From: Streptomyces sp. TG1A-8 | Lineage (GTDB): Bacteria > Actinomycetota > Actinomycetes > Streptomycetales > Streptomycetaceae | Direction of reading: 5' to 3' | NCBI RefSeq assembly: GCF_030499535.1 | Contig: NZ_JASTLB010000001.1 | Location: forward strand, 1,116,001 to 1,180,000 | DNA: 64,000 bases | Shown here: positions 53,134 through 62,897 of the stretch, in pieces | Position numbering within the stretch: the first letter of the stretch is position 1 | How the letters are laid out: each line of letters begins with the position of its first letter | The notes under the pieces: model-generated | Database searches by the model: none | The model's input: the letters and a program-made list of their open reading frames with translations, nothing else | What the model was told of the DNA's origin: nothing | Translations under genes and position numbers: made by a program

Positions 53134-54327
53134 TCAGGTCGCCAGTTCCGCGCGGGCCGCGACGAAGGCGGCCACGGCACGGTCGACGTCGTCCGCGGAG
53201 TGCGCGGCGGACAGCTGGACGCGGATGCGGGCCCGGCCCTGCGGGACGACCGGGTAGGAGAAGCCGATCACGTACACGCCCCGCTCCAGCAGCAGCTCCG
53301 CCATCCGGGCCGCCTCGGCGGCGTCGCCGATCATGACGGGGGCGATGGCGTGGTCGCCGGGGAGGATGTCGAAGCCCTCCTCGGTCATCCGGCGGCGGAA
53401 CAGGGCGGTGTTCTCGGCGAGCCGGACGCGCAGGTCGTCGGCCGACTCCAGCAGGTCCAGGACCTTCAGGGAGGCGGCGGCGATCACCGGGGCGAGGGTG
53501 TTGGAGAACAGGTACGGGCGGGAGCGCTGGCGCAGCAGGGCGACGATCTCCGCGCGGGCGGCGACATAGCCGCCGGACGCGCCGCCGAGGGCCTTGCCGA
53601 GGGTGCCGGTGACGATGTCGACGCGGTCCATGACGCCGTGCAGCTCGGGGGTGCCGCGGCCGGTCGGGCCGACGAAGCCGACGGCGTGGGAGTCGTCCAC
53701 CATGACCATCGCGTCGTAGCGGTCGGCCAGGTCGCAGATCTCGCGCAGGGGCGCCACGTAGCCGTCCATGGAGAAGACGCCGTCGGTGACGATCAGCCGG
53801 CGGCGCGCGTCCCCGGCCTCCTTCAGCCTGGCCTCCAGGTCCGCGAGGTCGCGGTTGGCGTAGCGGAGGCGGCGGGCCTTGGACAGGCGGATGCCGTCGA
53901 TGATGGAGGCGTGGTTGAGGGCGTCGGAGATCACCGCGTCCTGTTCACCGAGCAGGGTCTCGAAGACGCCGCCGTTGGCGTCGAAGCAGGAGGAGTACAG
54001 GATCGTGTCCTCCTGGCCGAGGAAGGCCGACAGCCGCGCCTCCAGCTCCTTGTGCACCTCCTGGGTGCCGCAGATGAAGCGCACGGAGGCCATGCCGTAG
54101 CCCCAGCGGTCCAGGGCCTGGTGGGCGGCGGCGATCACCTCGGGGTGGTCGGCGAGGCCGAGGTAGTTGTTGGCGCAGAAGTTGAGGACCTCGCCGGGGC
54201 GGCCGCCGGCGGTGACGCCGACGGTCGCGGACTGCGGGGTGCCGATGACCCGCTCGGGCTTGTGCAGGCCGGCGGCGCGGATCTCGTCGAGGGTGGCGCG
54301 CAGGTCGTCGCGTACGGTGTCGAACAC
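53134..54327 (-). CDS. kbl: 2-amino-3-ketobutyrate CoA ligase (glycine C-acetyltransferase)
   Basis: A 397-residue PLP enzyme converting 2-amino-3-oxobutyrate and CoA to glycine and acetyl-CoA. Lys245 in [15 protein letters not shown] is the PLP lysine; [18 protein letters not shown] and [14 protein letters not shown] are hallmark Kbl sequences. The GTG at 54327 has AGGAG 7 bases upstream. Follows tdh by 35 bases; the pair degrades threonine. Confidence 0.95.
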   Translation of the reverse strand: MFDTVRDDLRATLDEIRAAGLHKPERVIGTPQSATVGVTAGGRPGEVLNFCANNYLGLADHPEVIAAAHQALDRWGYGMASVRFICGTQEVHKELEARLSAFLGQEDTILYSSCFDANGGVFETLLGEQDAVISDALNHASIIDGIRLSKARRLRYANRDLADLEARLKEAGDARRRLIVTDGVFSMDGYVAPLREICDLADRYDAMVMVDDSHAVGFVGPTGRGTPELHGVMDRVDIVTGTLGKALGGASGGYVAARAEIVALLRQRSRPYLFSNTLAPVIAAASLKVLDLLESADDLRVRLAENTALFRRRMTEEGFDILPGDHAIAPVMIGDAAEAARMAELLLERGVYVIGFSYPVVPQGRARIRVQLSAAHSADDVDRAVAAFVAARAELAT

Positions 54328-54362
54328 GGAAGGGCTCCTGAAGGTGCTGGCGGAGGGGCGGG

Positions 54363-55391
54363 TCACACGGTCCAGTCGAGGATGATCTTGCCGCCGGTGC
54401 CGCTCGCGGCGTCGGCGAAGGCCGCCTCGAAGTCCTGGTAGCCGTACCGCCCGGTGATCACGGGGGCGAGGTCCAGGCCGCCCTCCAGCAGTACGGACAT
54501 CGCGTACCAGGTCTCGAACATCTCCCGGCCGTAGATCCCCTTGAGGGTGATCATCGAGGTGACGATCCGGGCCCAGTCGACCGGGAACTCCTGGGAGGGC
54601 AGCCCGAGCACGGCGATCCGGCCGCCGTGCGTCATGTTGGTGATCATGTCGCGCAGGGCCTCGGGACGGCCGGACATCTCCAGGCCGATGTCGAAGCCCT
54701 CGCGCAGCCCCAGCGCCTGCTGGCCGTCGGCGATGGCGGAGCGGGAGACGTTCAGGGCGAGGCTCACGCCGATCTTGCGGGCCAGCTCCAGGCGCTCCTC
54801 GCTGACGTCGGTGATGACGACGTTGCGGGCGCCGGCGTGGCGGGCCACGGCGGCGGCCATCAGCCCGATCGGACCGGCGCCGGTGATCAGCACGTCCTCG
54901 CCGACCAGCGGGAAGGACAGTGCGGTGTGCACGGCGTTGCCGAACGGGTCGAAGATCGCCGCGACGTCGAGGTCGACGGGCACGCGGTGCACCCAGACGT
55001 TGGACGCGGGCAGCGCGACGTACTCGGCGAACGCGCCGTCCCGGCCCACGCCGAGGCCGACGGTGGCCCGGCACAGGTGGCGCCGCCCGGCCAGGCAGTT
55101 GCGGCACTTGCCGCACACCAGGTGCCCCTCGCCGCTGACCCGGTCGCCGACCCGGATGTCGGCGACGTCGGGCCCGACCTCCACGACCTGCCCGACGAAC
55201 TCGTGCCCGAGCACGAGCGGCGTGCGGATCGCCTGCTGGGCCCAGCCGTCCCAGGCCCGGATGTGCAGGTCGGTGCCGCAGATGCCGGTCCGCATGACCT
55301 TGATCAGTACGTCTGCGGGCCCGACGGCGGGCTCCGGGACGTCCGCGAGCCGGAGGCCGGGCTCCGCCTTCTCCTTGACCAGCGCCTTCAA
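54363..55391 (-). CDS. tdh: L-threonine 3-dehydrogenase
   Basis: A 342-residue zinc alcohol dehydrogenase family member. Catalytic zinc ligands Cys38 (GICGTDLHI), His63 and Glu64 (GHEF); structural zinc Cys93, 96, 99 and 107. NAD-binding [20 protein letters not shown]. The start is a TTG at 55391: AGGAG lies 8 bases upstream and the resulting N-terminus, [12 protein letters not shown], matches known Tdh proteins. First gene of tdh-kbl-lysR. Confidence 0.95.
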   Translation of the reverse strand: MKALVKEKAEPGLRLADVPEPAVGPADVLIKVMRTGICGTDLHIRAWDGWAQQAIRTPLVLGHEFVGQVVEVGPDVADIRVGDRVSGEGHLVCGKCRNCLAGRRHLCRATVGLGVGRDGAFAEYVALPASNVWVHRVPVDLDVAAIFDPFGNAVHTALSFPLVGEDVLITGAGPIGLMAAAVARHAGARNVVITDVSEERLELARKIGVSLALNVSRSAIADGQQALGLREGFDIGLEMSGRPEALRDMITNMTHGGRIAVLGLPSQEFPVDWARIVTSMITLKGIYGREMFETWYAMSVLLEGGLDLAPVITGRYGYQDFEAAFADAASGTGGKIILDWTV

Positions 55392-55568
55392 CGCTACGGC
55401 TCCTGTGGGTGAGGTCCCGGCCGCGGGCATGCCGAAGGCGCCCGCGGCCGGGTCGGAGGGGTGGAATCACCCTGCAATCTGCCGTATCCGCGGATCCGTG
55501 GTCCATCGAGCTTTTCTTAACCGCCGCCTCAGTTGCGCTTCACGCCCGCGGCCCACCCGGTCCCGTCC

Positions 55569-56180
55569 TCAGATCGGCAGCCCGTCGGTCGCGGACCGCT
55601 CCAGGCGCACGGCGAGGTCGGCGGCCAGCGCCTTGATGGTCTCCAGACCCGTCCTCCCCCAGGCCCGCGGAGCGGTGTCGGCCGCGCACACGGTGCCGAG
55701 CGCCATGCCGAAGCTGTCGATGAGCGGGGCGCCGAGGTAGGCGTGGATGCCGTACTCGTCGACGACCGGGTTGCCGGCGAAGCGCGGATAGTCCCGGACG
55801 TCCTCCAGCACCAGTGCCTTGCGGCGCACCACCACGTGCGGGCAGAAGCCGTGGCCGCGCGGCAGGACGCGGCAGGCCTCGGGTCCGCCGTCGTCCGCCC
55901 GCGTCCACGGCGCGCTCACGGGGGTGTCCACGGGAGCACTTACGGGAGTGCTCACGGGGGTGCTCAGGCCGGCGAGGAACTGACGGTCCTCGCCGATGAA
56001 GTTGACCGTGGCGTACGGCGCGCCGGTGAGCCGGGCGAGGTGGCCGGCGAAGGCGTCGAGGGCGGGTTCGGGCCGCTGTCCCAGGCCGAGCCGGCGCAGC
56101 CGGGAGGTGCGGGCGGGGGCCTCCCTGTCCTCGGGGGTGAGCAGCAGCCCCCGGACGGGCCGGGGCGGCTTGTAACTCAT
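55569..56180 (-). CDS. GAF-domain protein at the end of the conservon
   Basis: 203 residues. A single GAF domain covers about residues 45-200 (APYATVNFIGEDRQFLAGLS, PHVVVRRKALVLEDVRDYPR, AYLGAPLIDSFGMALGTVC). A low-complexity insert of repeated [S/D]-[T/A]-P-V units sits inside the domain around residue 80. It lies 88 bases after the CvnD GTPase gene on the same strand; GAF proteins in this place are seen in some conservons. Possible redox or small-ligand sensor. Confidence 0.86.
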   Translation of the reverse strand: MSYKPPRPVRGLLLTPEDREAPARTSRLRRLGLGQRPEPALDAFAGHLARLTGAPYATVNFIGEDRQFLAGLSTPVSTPVSAPVDTPVSAPWTRADDGGPEACRVLPRGHGFCPHVVVRRKALVLEDVRDYPRFAGNPVVDEYGIHAYLGAPLIDSFGMALGTVCAADTAPRAWGRTGLETIKALAADLAVRLERSATDGLPI

Positions 56181-56268
56181 GGCCGGGCTCCGTCGCCGGG
56201 GACGTACCTCGTGTCTCCGCGGCTGTAGGCGTACCTCATATACGGACTCCGTGGGCGATAGGGCGGTA

Positions 56269-56868
56269 TTACATGTGGGCGCCATGGCTCGGCGCAGGCG
56301 CCGGGGCGTGGGCGAGGAGGTGGCGCACGAGGGTGAGCAGGGTCTGCACCCCGGAGCTGGAGATCCGGGCGTCGCAGCGGACGACCGGGGTCTCGGTGCC
56401 GAGGTCGAGGGCCGCGCGGATCTCCTCCGGGTCGTAGCGGTGGGCGCCGTCGAACTCGTTGACGGCGATGACGAAGCCGAGTCCGCGCTCCTCGAAGAAG
56501 TCGACGGCGGCGAAGCACTCCTGCAGACGGCGGGTGTCGGCGAGGACGACCGCTCCGAGGGCGCCCGCGGACAGCTCGTCCCACATGAACCAGAACCGCT
56601 CCTGTCCCGGCGTGCCGAACAGGTACAGGACGTGCTCCGGGTCGAGGGTGATGCGGCCGAAGTCCATGGCCACCGTCGTCTCGACCTTGTCCTCGATGCC
56701 GTCGAGGTTGTCCGTGGCGGCGCCGGCCGTGGTGAGCAGTTCCTCGGTGCTCAGCGGGGCGATCTCGCTGACCGCTCCCACGAACGTCGTCTTGCCGACC
56801 CCGAACCCGCCGGCCACCAGGATCTTGAACGCGGTGGGGAACGGGTCAGAGCTGTCGTCGTAGTCCAT
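56269..56868 (-). CDS. cvnD: Conservon GTPase CvnD
   Basis: A 199-residue Ras-like small GTPase: P-loop VAGGFGVGKTTFVGAV, switch ETTVAMDFGRI, G3 LFGTPGQERF, and G4 AVNEFDGA (the usual NKxD is NEFD, common in this group). It forms a GPCR-like membrane complex with CvnA-C. Overlaps cvnC by 23 bases. Confidence 0.94.
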   Translation of the reverse strand: MDYDDSSDPFPTAFKILVAGGFGVGKTTFVGAVSEIAPLSTEELLTTAGAATDNLDGIEDKVETTVAMDFGRITLDPEHVLYLFGTPGQERFWFMWDELSAGALGAVVLADTRRLQECFAAVDFFEERGLGFVIAVNEFDGAHRYDPEEIRAALDLGTETPVVRCDARISSSGVQTLLTLVRHLLAHAPAPAPSHGAHM

Positions 56869-57223
56869 CGAGCACTGCCTCCAGCAGAGACCGGTCAGTG
56901 GGTGTGTGGTGGAAGGCGGGGGGCCTGGTGGTCAGCACCCCGCAGTCGACGAGGTCGGAGAGCAGCACCTTGGTGACGACGGCGGGCAGTGCGAGGTGCG
57001 CGGCGACCTCGGCGACCGGGACCGGCCCGCGGCACAGGTCGAGTGCCCGGGCGTGCTCGGGGCCGAGGTGGCCGAGCGGGGTGGCCCCGGTGGCCATCAC
57101 CTGGGACATCAGGTCCAGGGCGACGCTGGGCCTGGTGCGGCCGTTGCTGACGGTGAACGGGCGCACCAGGCGGCCGGCCGCGCCGTCCAGCCAGGGGCCG
57201 TCGCCGGCTGTGGCCGCGCTCAA
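56846..57223 (-). CDS. cvnC: Conservon DUF742 protein CvnC
   Basis: A 125-residue wHTH-like DUF742 protein: RLVRPFTVSNGRTRPSVALD, LGPEHARALDLCRGPVPVAE and VTKVLLSDLVDCGVLTTRPP are the family markers. Its ATG overlaps the cvnB stop (ATGA), and its end overlaps cvnD. Confidence 0.94.
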   Translation of the reverse strand: MSAATAGDGPWLDGAAGRLVRPFTVSNGRTRPSVALDLMSQVMATGATPLGHLGPEHARALDLCRGPVPVAEVAAHLALPAVVTKVLLSDLVDCGVLTTRPPAFHHTPTDRSLLEAVLDGLRRQL

Positions 57224-57654
57224 GGCCTCATCGCCGCGGGGTCGGCGGCGTGCTGCCGGGGTGCGGTCACCAGGTAGGGGCGGACGCTCTTGACCAGCAT
57301 GGCCATCTCGTAGCCGAGGACGGCGGCGTCGGCCTCGCGGCCGGCGAGGACGGCGAGGCAGGTGCCGGAGCCGGCGGTGGTGACGAACAGCAGCGTCGAG
57401 TCGAGTTCCACGACGACCTGGCGGACGTCCCCGCCGTCGCCGAAGCGGGCGCCCGCGCTGCGGCCGAGCGAGTACAGGCCGGAGGCCAGGGCCGCCATGT
57501 GGTCGGCGCTGTCGGGATCGAGTCCGTGCACGGACTTCACCAGTCCGTCGCAGGACAGGAGGACCGCGCTGGAGGTGTGTGGTACGCGCTGCACGAGGCC
57601 GCTCAGCAGCCAGTCGAGGTCGGATGCGTGGGCGGTCGGCGCATCGCTCGCCAT
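57220..57654 (-). CDS. cvnB: Conservon roadblock/LC7 protein CvnB
   Basis: 144 residues with one roadblock/LC7 domain: DLDWLLSGLVQRVPHTSSAV, LLSCDGLVKSVHGLDPDSAD and VVVELDSTLLFVTTAGSGTC. In conservons it acts as a GTPase-activating or scaffolding partner of CvnD. The ATG at 57654 has AGGAG upstream. Confidence 0.94.
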   Translation of the reverse strand: MASDAPTAHASDLDWLLSGLVQRVPHTSSAVLLSCDGLVKSVHGLDPDSADHMAALASGLYSLGRSAGARFGDGGDVRQVVVELDSTLLFVTTAGSGTCLAVLAGREADAAVLGYEMAMLVKSVRPYLVTAPRQHAADPAAMRP

Positions 57655-57740
57655 GGTGGATCGACTCCTTGGGGTACGAAGGTCTGCGGGAGCACCGGGT
57701 GCGGGGGCGCTGGGTGCGGGGGCGGGCGCGGGGCGGGGGG

Positions 57741-60068
57741 TCATCCGGCCGGTGCGCTCCCGTCGGGTCGGCCGGTGCCTCCGGCGGCGGGCGTGCGCGT
57801 GTGTGCCCGGGGCGGGGGCACGGGGCTCACGGATGCCTGGTCCGGATGGGCCGCGGACTCCGTGGGGACGGACTCCGTGGGGGGTGGTGCGTCCATGGGG
57901 GCGGGGTCCGTGCGTTCCCTGTGGGGGGCATCCGTGTGTGCGGCGACCATGTGCGCCGCATCCAGACGTGCGGGCTCCAAGTGTGCGGATTCCACGCAGC
58001 CGCGCATCTCGTGCGGGGGCTGCGCCCAGGTGGGCGGCATCCGCGTGGGCAGCGTCCGCGGGGTCTCCCCCCTCCAGGGGAACTCCTCGCCGGACGGGTC
58101 CTCGCACCCCGCCTCGATGTGTCGGCGGACCCCGGCGAGTTCGATGCCGCGCTGGAAGGCCGCCATCAGGCCTGGATCGTGCCCCGGGGCGGTGTCGCTG
58201 TCCTGGCGGGGGGCGGGGCCGCCGCGCAACTGGGGGACGAGGTGCTCCTGGGCGCGGCGGCGGGGCAGCCGGGGCTTGTCCATGGTGCCGCGCACGGCTG
58301 TGCCGCCGCGCGGGAGGGACAGGGCGCCCGCGTGTGCCTCGACCGCCGGCCGGTCCCCGGGGCTGACGCCGGGCACCGCCTCGGCGGGGTTGGACCGGAG
58401 CTCGTGGGCGCCGCGCACGGGAAGCGGGGGCTGGGCGCCGGGTGTCTGCGCGCTCCTGCCGTGCTCGCCCCCGTTCCCGGCGGCTGCACCGCGTCCGCCG
58501 CGCTGGGCGTGCCGCCGCCGGCCGGCGGCCCGTGCCTGCCGGGTGCCGCTCCGCTCGCCGCCCCGCTCATCGGCCCGTTGAGCGGCCGGTGCCCGGTCCG
58601 TACGCACCCGCGCGGGTTCGGGGGGCCGCTCCCCCGCGGAGTCGGCGCCGTCGCCGGTGGGAGCGGGACCCGACTGCGCCCGTCCGGCAGCGGCGGGGGC
58701 CCCGCCCGCTCCGTCCGGCCTCTCCTGTCCCCTCCCGGCACCGACCAGGAGCTCGCCCGTGCCGTGCGGCAGCTGGGGCCGCGGCACCGGCGGCCGGCCG
58801 GTGACCGGGAGCTGCGACTGCGACTGCGACAGGCCGCAGTCCTCCGCACCGGGGGCGGCCGGGGGCGGCCCCAGCAGTTCCCGGGGGACGACGAGCACCG
58901 CCTGCACACCGCCGTAGATGTTGGTCTGCAGGCACACGGAGATGTTGTGCCGCCGGGCGAGCTGGGAGACGACGTAGAGGCCGATGCGGCCGTCGGCCAG
59001 CAGGCTGGCCACGTTGACCTGGTTCGGGTCGGCGAGCAGGGCGTTCATCCTGTGCTGTTCGCCGACGGACATGCCGAGCCCGCGGTCCTCGACCTCCACG
59101 GCGAGCCCGGAGGTGACCAGACTGGCGCGGAGCAGCACCTGGGTGTGCGGGGCGGAGAACACCGTGGCGTTCTCCACGAGTTCGGCCAGGAGGTGGATGA
59201 CGTCGGCCACGGCGTGGCCACGCAGTTCGCCGTCGACGGGCGGGACGAGTTTGACCCGGGAGTACTGCTCGACCTCGGCGATGGCCGAGCGCAGCACCTC
59301 GGTCATGTCGACCGGGTTGCTCCACTGCCGCCGGGAGACGGCGCCGCCGAGCACGGCGAGGTTCTCCGCGTGCCGCCGGATGCGGGTGGCGAGGTGGTCG
59401 ACGTGGAACAGGCCCTTGAGCAGGTCGGGGTCCTCGATCTCGTTCTCGAGGTCGTCGAGGAGGGAGATCTCCCGGTGCACCAGTGACTGCAGCCGCCGGG
59501 CGAGGTTGACGAAGACCTCCAGCTTCCGCTCGCTGCCCGCCTGGCTGGAGAGCTGGGCGGCCTGCAGGACGGCGGTGACGGCGCCGTCGTGCGCGCGGGC
59601 CAGGTCGGCGGCCAGGAGACCGAAGCCGTCGGTGCCCTCGGGCGGCCGGCGGCGCGGTCCGCGCTGCTCCGGTGCCTCTCCGCGCTGCAGTGCCCCGACG
59701 AGGGCGCGCAGTTCGGCCTCGCCGCGTGCGGTGCCGCGACGCAGGGCGGTGAGGCGGTCGGCGACCGACCGGGCCTCGCGGTCGGCGGCCACGACGGCGA
59801 TCAGGATGCCGGTGGCGGCCACGACGACCGCTCCGGTGAGCACGGCCCACAGGCCGGGGCCGGGGCGCGCGCCGGTGGAGCGGATGACGAACAGCACGGC
59901 CGCGGTGGCGCCGAGGGCGACGGCGACGGACGGGAACACGGCGAGCCTCACGAGCCGGGGCCGTATGTGCGTCTCGGGCAGCGCGGGAGCGGGTCGGGCG
60001 GCCGGCCGCCCGTGCCGGCCGCCCTCGCGGCGGTCGGCACGGGCGGCCGGTGCACGGAGATGAGACAT
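57741..60068 (-). CDS. cvnA: Conservon sensor-kinase-like ATPase CvnA
   Basis: 775 residues. Two membrane segments (FPSVAVALGATAAVLFVI and VLTGAVVVAATGILIAVV, about residues 45-95) with almost no external loop; a coiled/dimerisation region; an HATPase with N box LLAELVENATVFSAPHTQVL and DGRIGLYVVSQLARR; then a C-terminal tail of about 370 residues that is Pro/Ala/Arg/Glu-rich and looks disordered. No conserved phospho-acceptor His motif is evident. Typical CvnA proteins have a larger external sensor domain, missing here. ATG 60068 has GAGGA 6 bases upstream. Confidence 0.92.
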   Translation of the reverse strand: MSHLRAPAARADRREGGRHGRPAARPAPALPETHIRPRLVRLAVFPSVAVALGATAAVLFVIRSTGARPGPGLWAVLTGAVVVAATGILIAVVAADREARSVADRLTALRRGTARGEAELRALVGALQRGEAPEQRGPRRRPPEGTDGFGLLAADLARAHDGAVTAVLQAAQLSSQAGSERKLEVFVNLARRLQSLVHREISLLDDLENEIEDPDLLKGLFHVDHLATRIRRHAENLAVLGGAVSRRQWSNPVDMTEVLRSAIAEVEQYSRVKLVPPVDGELRGHAVADVIHLLAELVENATVFSAPHTQVLLRASLVTSGLAVEVEDRGLGMSVGEQHRMNALLADPNQVNVASLLADGRIGLYVVSQLARRHNISVCLQTNIYGGVQAVLVVPRELLGPPPAAPGAEDCGLSQSQSQLPVTGRPPVPRPQLPHGTGELLVGAGRGQERPDGAGGAPAAAGRAQSGPAPTGDGADSAGERPPEPARVRTDRAPAAQRADERGGERSGTRQARAAGRRRHAQRGGRGAAAGNGGEHGRSAQTPGAQPPLPVRGAHELRSNPAEAVPGVSPGDRPAVEAHAGALSLPRGGTAVRGTMDKPRLPRRRAQEHLVPQLRGGPAPRQDSDTAPGHDPGLMAAFQRGIELAGVRRHIEAGCEDPSGEEFPWRGETPRTLPTRMPPTWAQPPHEMRGCVESAHLEPARLDAAHMVAAHTDAPHRERTDPAPMDAPPPTESVPTESAAHPDQASVSPVPPPRAHTRTPAAGGTGRPDGSAPAG

Positions 60069-60281
60069 CTGCGTCCTCGTACTGGTCCGTCGGGCTGCCA
60101 TTCGGACACTCACAGTAGGCGCCGGGACACCGTGCGCGGTGGGCAGTTGGCGAACTCCCCCACGAACGGCCCCACCCTGGTATGAGGTCTCGCACAGCAG
60201 AGCGGCGGCCACGCCGATCACGCGACAGGAAGTCGAAGAAGAGCGATCATCACTGATCAGACCCAGTCGAGAGGGAAGGAG

Positions 60282-60321
60282 CGGTCCGTGGGGCGGCCGC
60301 TCACCGCCGCCCCACGGACCG
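60282..60321. terminator. Strong hairpin between GH3 and the conservon
   Basis: Perfect 15-bp stem (60282-60296 with 60307-60321) and a 10-base loop, about 145 bases after the GH3 stop. The surrounding gap (60069-60464) shows no gene; the conservon promoter must lie in 60069-60281 but no clear consensus is seen. Confidence 0.7.
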
Positions 60322-60464
60322 TTCCGTCCCGGGCCGGTGTCCGCCGGCGCTCGCCCGCGTGTGCCGTGCGCCCGGCTCTCGTCCCCTCCGCTCCCCCCGG
60401 CCTCTGTTACGGAGAGTGGTGGTCGTGGCCCTGGTTCAGCCGACGTCCGTGCCGACCGGTACGG

Positions 60465-62897
60465 TCACCCCTCCCCGCCCTCCCCGCCCTTCCCGCCCTC
60501 CTGGACCTCCCGGCCCCCCTGGCCCTCCAGTGCTTCCCCGGTGAACGCCGCGTGGAAGCGCCGGGTGTGGTCCACGGGGCGTTCGGCACCGGTCAGGGTG
60601 ACCCTCGCGGTCAGACGCGGGTCGGTGCTGGAGGCCGCCAGACGCAGTTCCAGCTCGCCCGGCTCGACCACGCGCCGCCCGTCCCGGCCGGTGAACGAGG
60701 CGAGGTCGGCCGGCACCGTCACGCGCAGCCGGCGCGCCTCCCCGGGGGCCAGCGGTACCCGGGTGAAGCCGATGAGGCGCTGCACCGGCTGCACGACGGA
60801 GGCGACCGGATCGTGCAGGTACAGCTGCACGACCTCGGTGCCGGCGCGCTGCCCGGTGTTGCGGACGGTGAAGGCCAGCGAGAACGCTCCGTCCGTGTCC
60901 GCCGTCCCCTGCCCGACCACGAGGTCGGACCAGGTGAAGGCCGTGTAGGACAGCCCGTGCCCGAAGCCGAAGGCGGGTGTCGGGTCGATGTTGGAGACCT
61001 CGCTCGCGTGGGCGAGCCGCGCGCCGAGGTAGGTGGCGGGCTGGGCGCCGGGCCCCCTGGGCACGCTGACGGGCAGCCGTCCGGAGGGGTTGATCCGACC
61101 GCTGAGCACGCCCGCGACGGCCGTCGTCCCCTCGACGCCCGGGAAGAAGGACTCCACGATCGCGGCGGCCCCGTCCACGGCGCGCCCGAGCGCGTAGGGG
61201 CGTCCGGCGAGCAGCACCGCCACCACCGGCGTGCCCGAGTCCAGGAGCGCGTCGAGCAGGTGCTGCTGGGCGCCCGGCAGGGCCAGCGACTCGGCGTCGC
61301 ACCCCTCGCCGCTGGTGCCCCGGCCGAAGAGTCCCGCCCGGTCGCCGAGGACCGCGAGCACGACGTCGGCGTCCCGTGCCGCCCGTACGGCCTCGGCGAT
61401 GCCGGACAGGTCACCGTCGTCGATCCCGGTGCCCCGCACCACCGTCACCTCCGCGCCGGGGAACTCCCGGGCCACGGCTTCGCCCAGGGTCGGCAGGCCG
61501 ATACCGGCCGGGGTCCGCGGGTGGTGGACGCCGACGTGCAGGGGGAAGGAGTAGCACCCCAGCACAGCCGTGGGTTCGGCCGCGTTGGGGCCGACCAGCG
61601 CGATGCGGCGCGGCCGGCCGAGCGGCAGTGTGCCGTCGTTGGTGAGCAGCACCACCGCTTCCCCGGCGACCTCGCGGGCCAGCTCCCGGTTCGCGGGCGT
61701 GTCCAGGTCGACCGTGCCGCGCAGCGCCTCCGCGTCGTCCAGGTCGGCTCCGGCGAGCGCGGGCGGCACCGGGTCCCAGCCGGGGTCCAGCAGTCCGAGC
61801 TGGGCCTTCTGGGTGAGGACCCGGCGCAGGGCACGGTCGATGAGGGACTCGGGCACCCGTCCGGCGGTGACGGCCTCGGCCAGGGGGGCGCCGAAGGTCT
61901 TGACGGTGGGCAGTTCGACGTCGACGCCGGCCCGCAGGGCGCTGTGCGCGGCGCCGGCCCAGTCGCCGGCGATGCCGTGCAGGGTGCGCAGGAAGGCGAT
62001 GCCGAAGTAGTCCGCGACGACCGTGCCGTCGAAGCCCCAGGTGTCGCGCAGCAGCCCGGTCAGCAGGTCCTCGTCGGCGGCGGCCGGCATGCCGTCGGTG
62101 TCGGTGTAGGCGTGCATGACGGACCGGGCCCCGCCCTCGCGCACGGCCATCTCGAAGGGCGGGAGCAGGATGTCGGCGCGCTCGCGCGGGCCCGCGCCCA
62201 CGGGCGCGAGGTTGCGGCCGGCCCGTGAGGCCGAGTAGCCGGCGAAGTGCTTGAGCGTGGCGACGACGCCCGCGGACTGCAGTCCCCGGACGTAGGCCGT
62301 GCCGATGGTGCCGACGAGGTACGGGTCCTCGCCGATGGTCTCCTCCACGCGGCCCCAGCGGGCGTCGCGCACCACGTCGAGGACGGGGGCGAGGCCCTGG
62401 TGGACGCCGACGGAGCGCATGTCCCGGCCGATGGCGGCGGCCATGCGGCGGACCAGGTCCGGGTCGAAGGTGGCGCCCCAGGACAGCGGGACGGGGTACG
62501 CGGTGGCGCCCCAGGTCGCGAAGCCGGCCAGGCACTCCTCGTGGGCGACGGCGGGGATGCCGAAGCGGTTCGCCGAGGCGATGCGCGCCTGGGTGCGCAC
62601 CAGGGACAGCGCGCCGAGGGCGGGGTCGACGGGTGCGGTGCCGAAGGGCCGGGTCAGCTGGCCTAGGCCGACCGGCAGGAGGGCTTCGAGGTCGACGGCC
62701 TCCTCCATGTCGTGCTGGTGGGGCGCCACCTCGCCGCCCTCGTCGGAGGCGCCCACCCACACGCCGTAGAGCTGGGCGATCTTCTCGTCGAGGGTCATGG
62801 CCTCGATCAGGGCGGACACCCGGGTGCCGAGGTCGCGGCCGGGGTCGTTCCAGACGGGGGTTTCGGGGGTCGTTTCAACTGCCACGTTGGCGGTCAC
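60465..62897 (-). CDS. GH3 beta-glucosidase (cytoplasmic, three-domain)
   Basis: 810 residues without a signal peptide. GH3 N-terminal barrel with AHEECLAGFATWGATAYPVP, GEDPYLVGTIGTAYVRGL, LKHFAGYSASR (216 onward) and nucleophile Asp296 in TVVADYFG; GH3 C-terminal domain (VAGEAVVLLTNDGTLPLG, then IALVGPNA); and a fibronectin-III-like domain (TAFTWSDLVVGQG onward). The tail ends in a Gly/Glu-rich repeat. The GTG at 62897 overlaps the permease stop (GTGA). It would hydrolyse a beta-glucoside or xyloside imported by the adjacent ABC system. Confidence 0.94.
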   Translation of the reverse strand: MTANVAVETTPETPVWNDPGRDLGTRVSALIEAMTLDEKIAQLYGVWVGASDEGGEVAPHQHDMEEAVDLEALLPVGLGQLTRPFGTAPVDPALGALSLVRTQARIASANRFGIPAVAHEECLAGFATWGATAYPVPLSWGATFDPDLVRRMAAAIGRDMRSVGVHQGLAPVLDVVRDARWGRVEETIGEDPYLVGTIGTAYVRGLQSAGVVATLKHFAGYSASRAGRNLAPVGAGPRERADILLPPFEMAVREGGARSVMHAYTDTDGMPAAADEDLLTGLLRDTWGFDGTVVADYFGIAFLRTLHGIAGDWAGAAHSALRAGVDVELPTVKTFGAPLAEAVTAGRVPESLIDRALRRVLTQKAQLGLLDPGWDPVPPALAGADLDDAEALRGTVDLDTPANRELAREVAGEAVVLLTNDGTLPLGRPRRIALVGPNAAEPTAVLGCYSFPLHVGVHHPRTPAGIGLPTLGEAVAREFPGAEVTVVRGTGIDDGDLSGIAEAVRAARDADVVLAVLGDRAGLFGRGTSGEGCDAESLALPGAQQHLLDALLDSGTPVVAVLLAGRPYALGRAVDGAAAIVESFFPGVEGTTAVAGVLSGRINPSGRLPVSVPRGPGAQPATYLGARLAHASEVSNIDPTPAFGFGHGLSYTAFTWSDLVVGQGTADTDGAFSLAFTVRNTGQRAGTEVVQLYLHDPVASVVQPVQRLIGFTRVPLAPGEARRLRVTVPADLASFTGRDGRRVVEPGELELRLAASSTDPRLTARVTLTGAERPVDHTRRFHAAFTGEALEGQGGREVQEGGKGGEGGEG

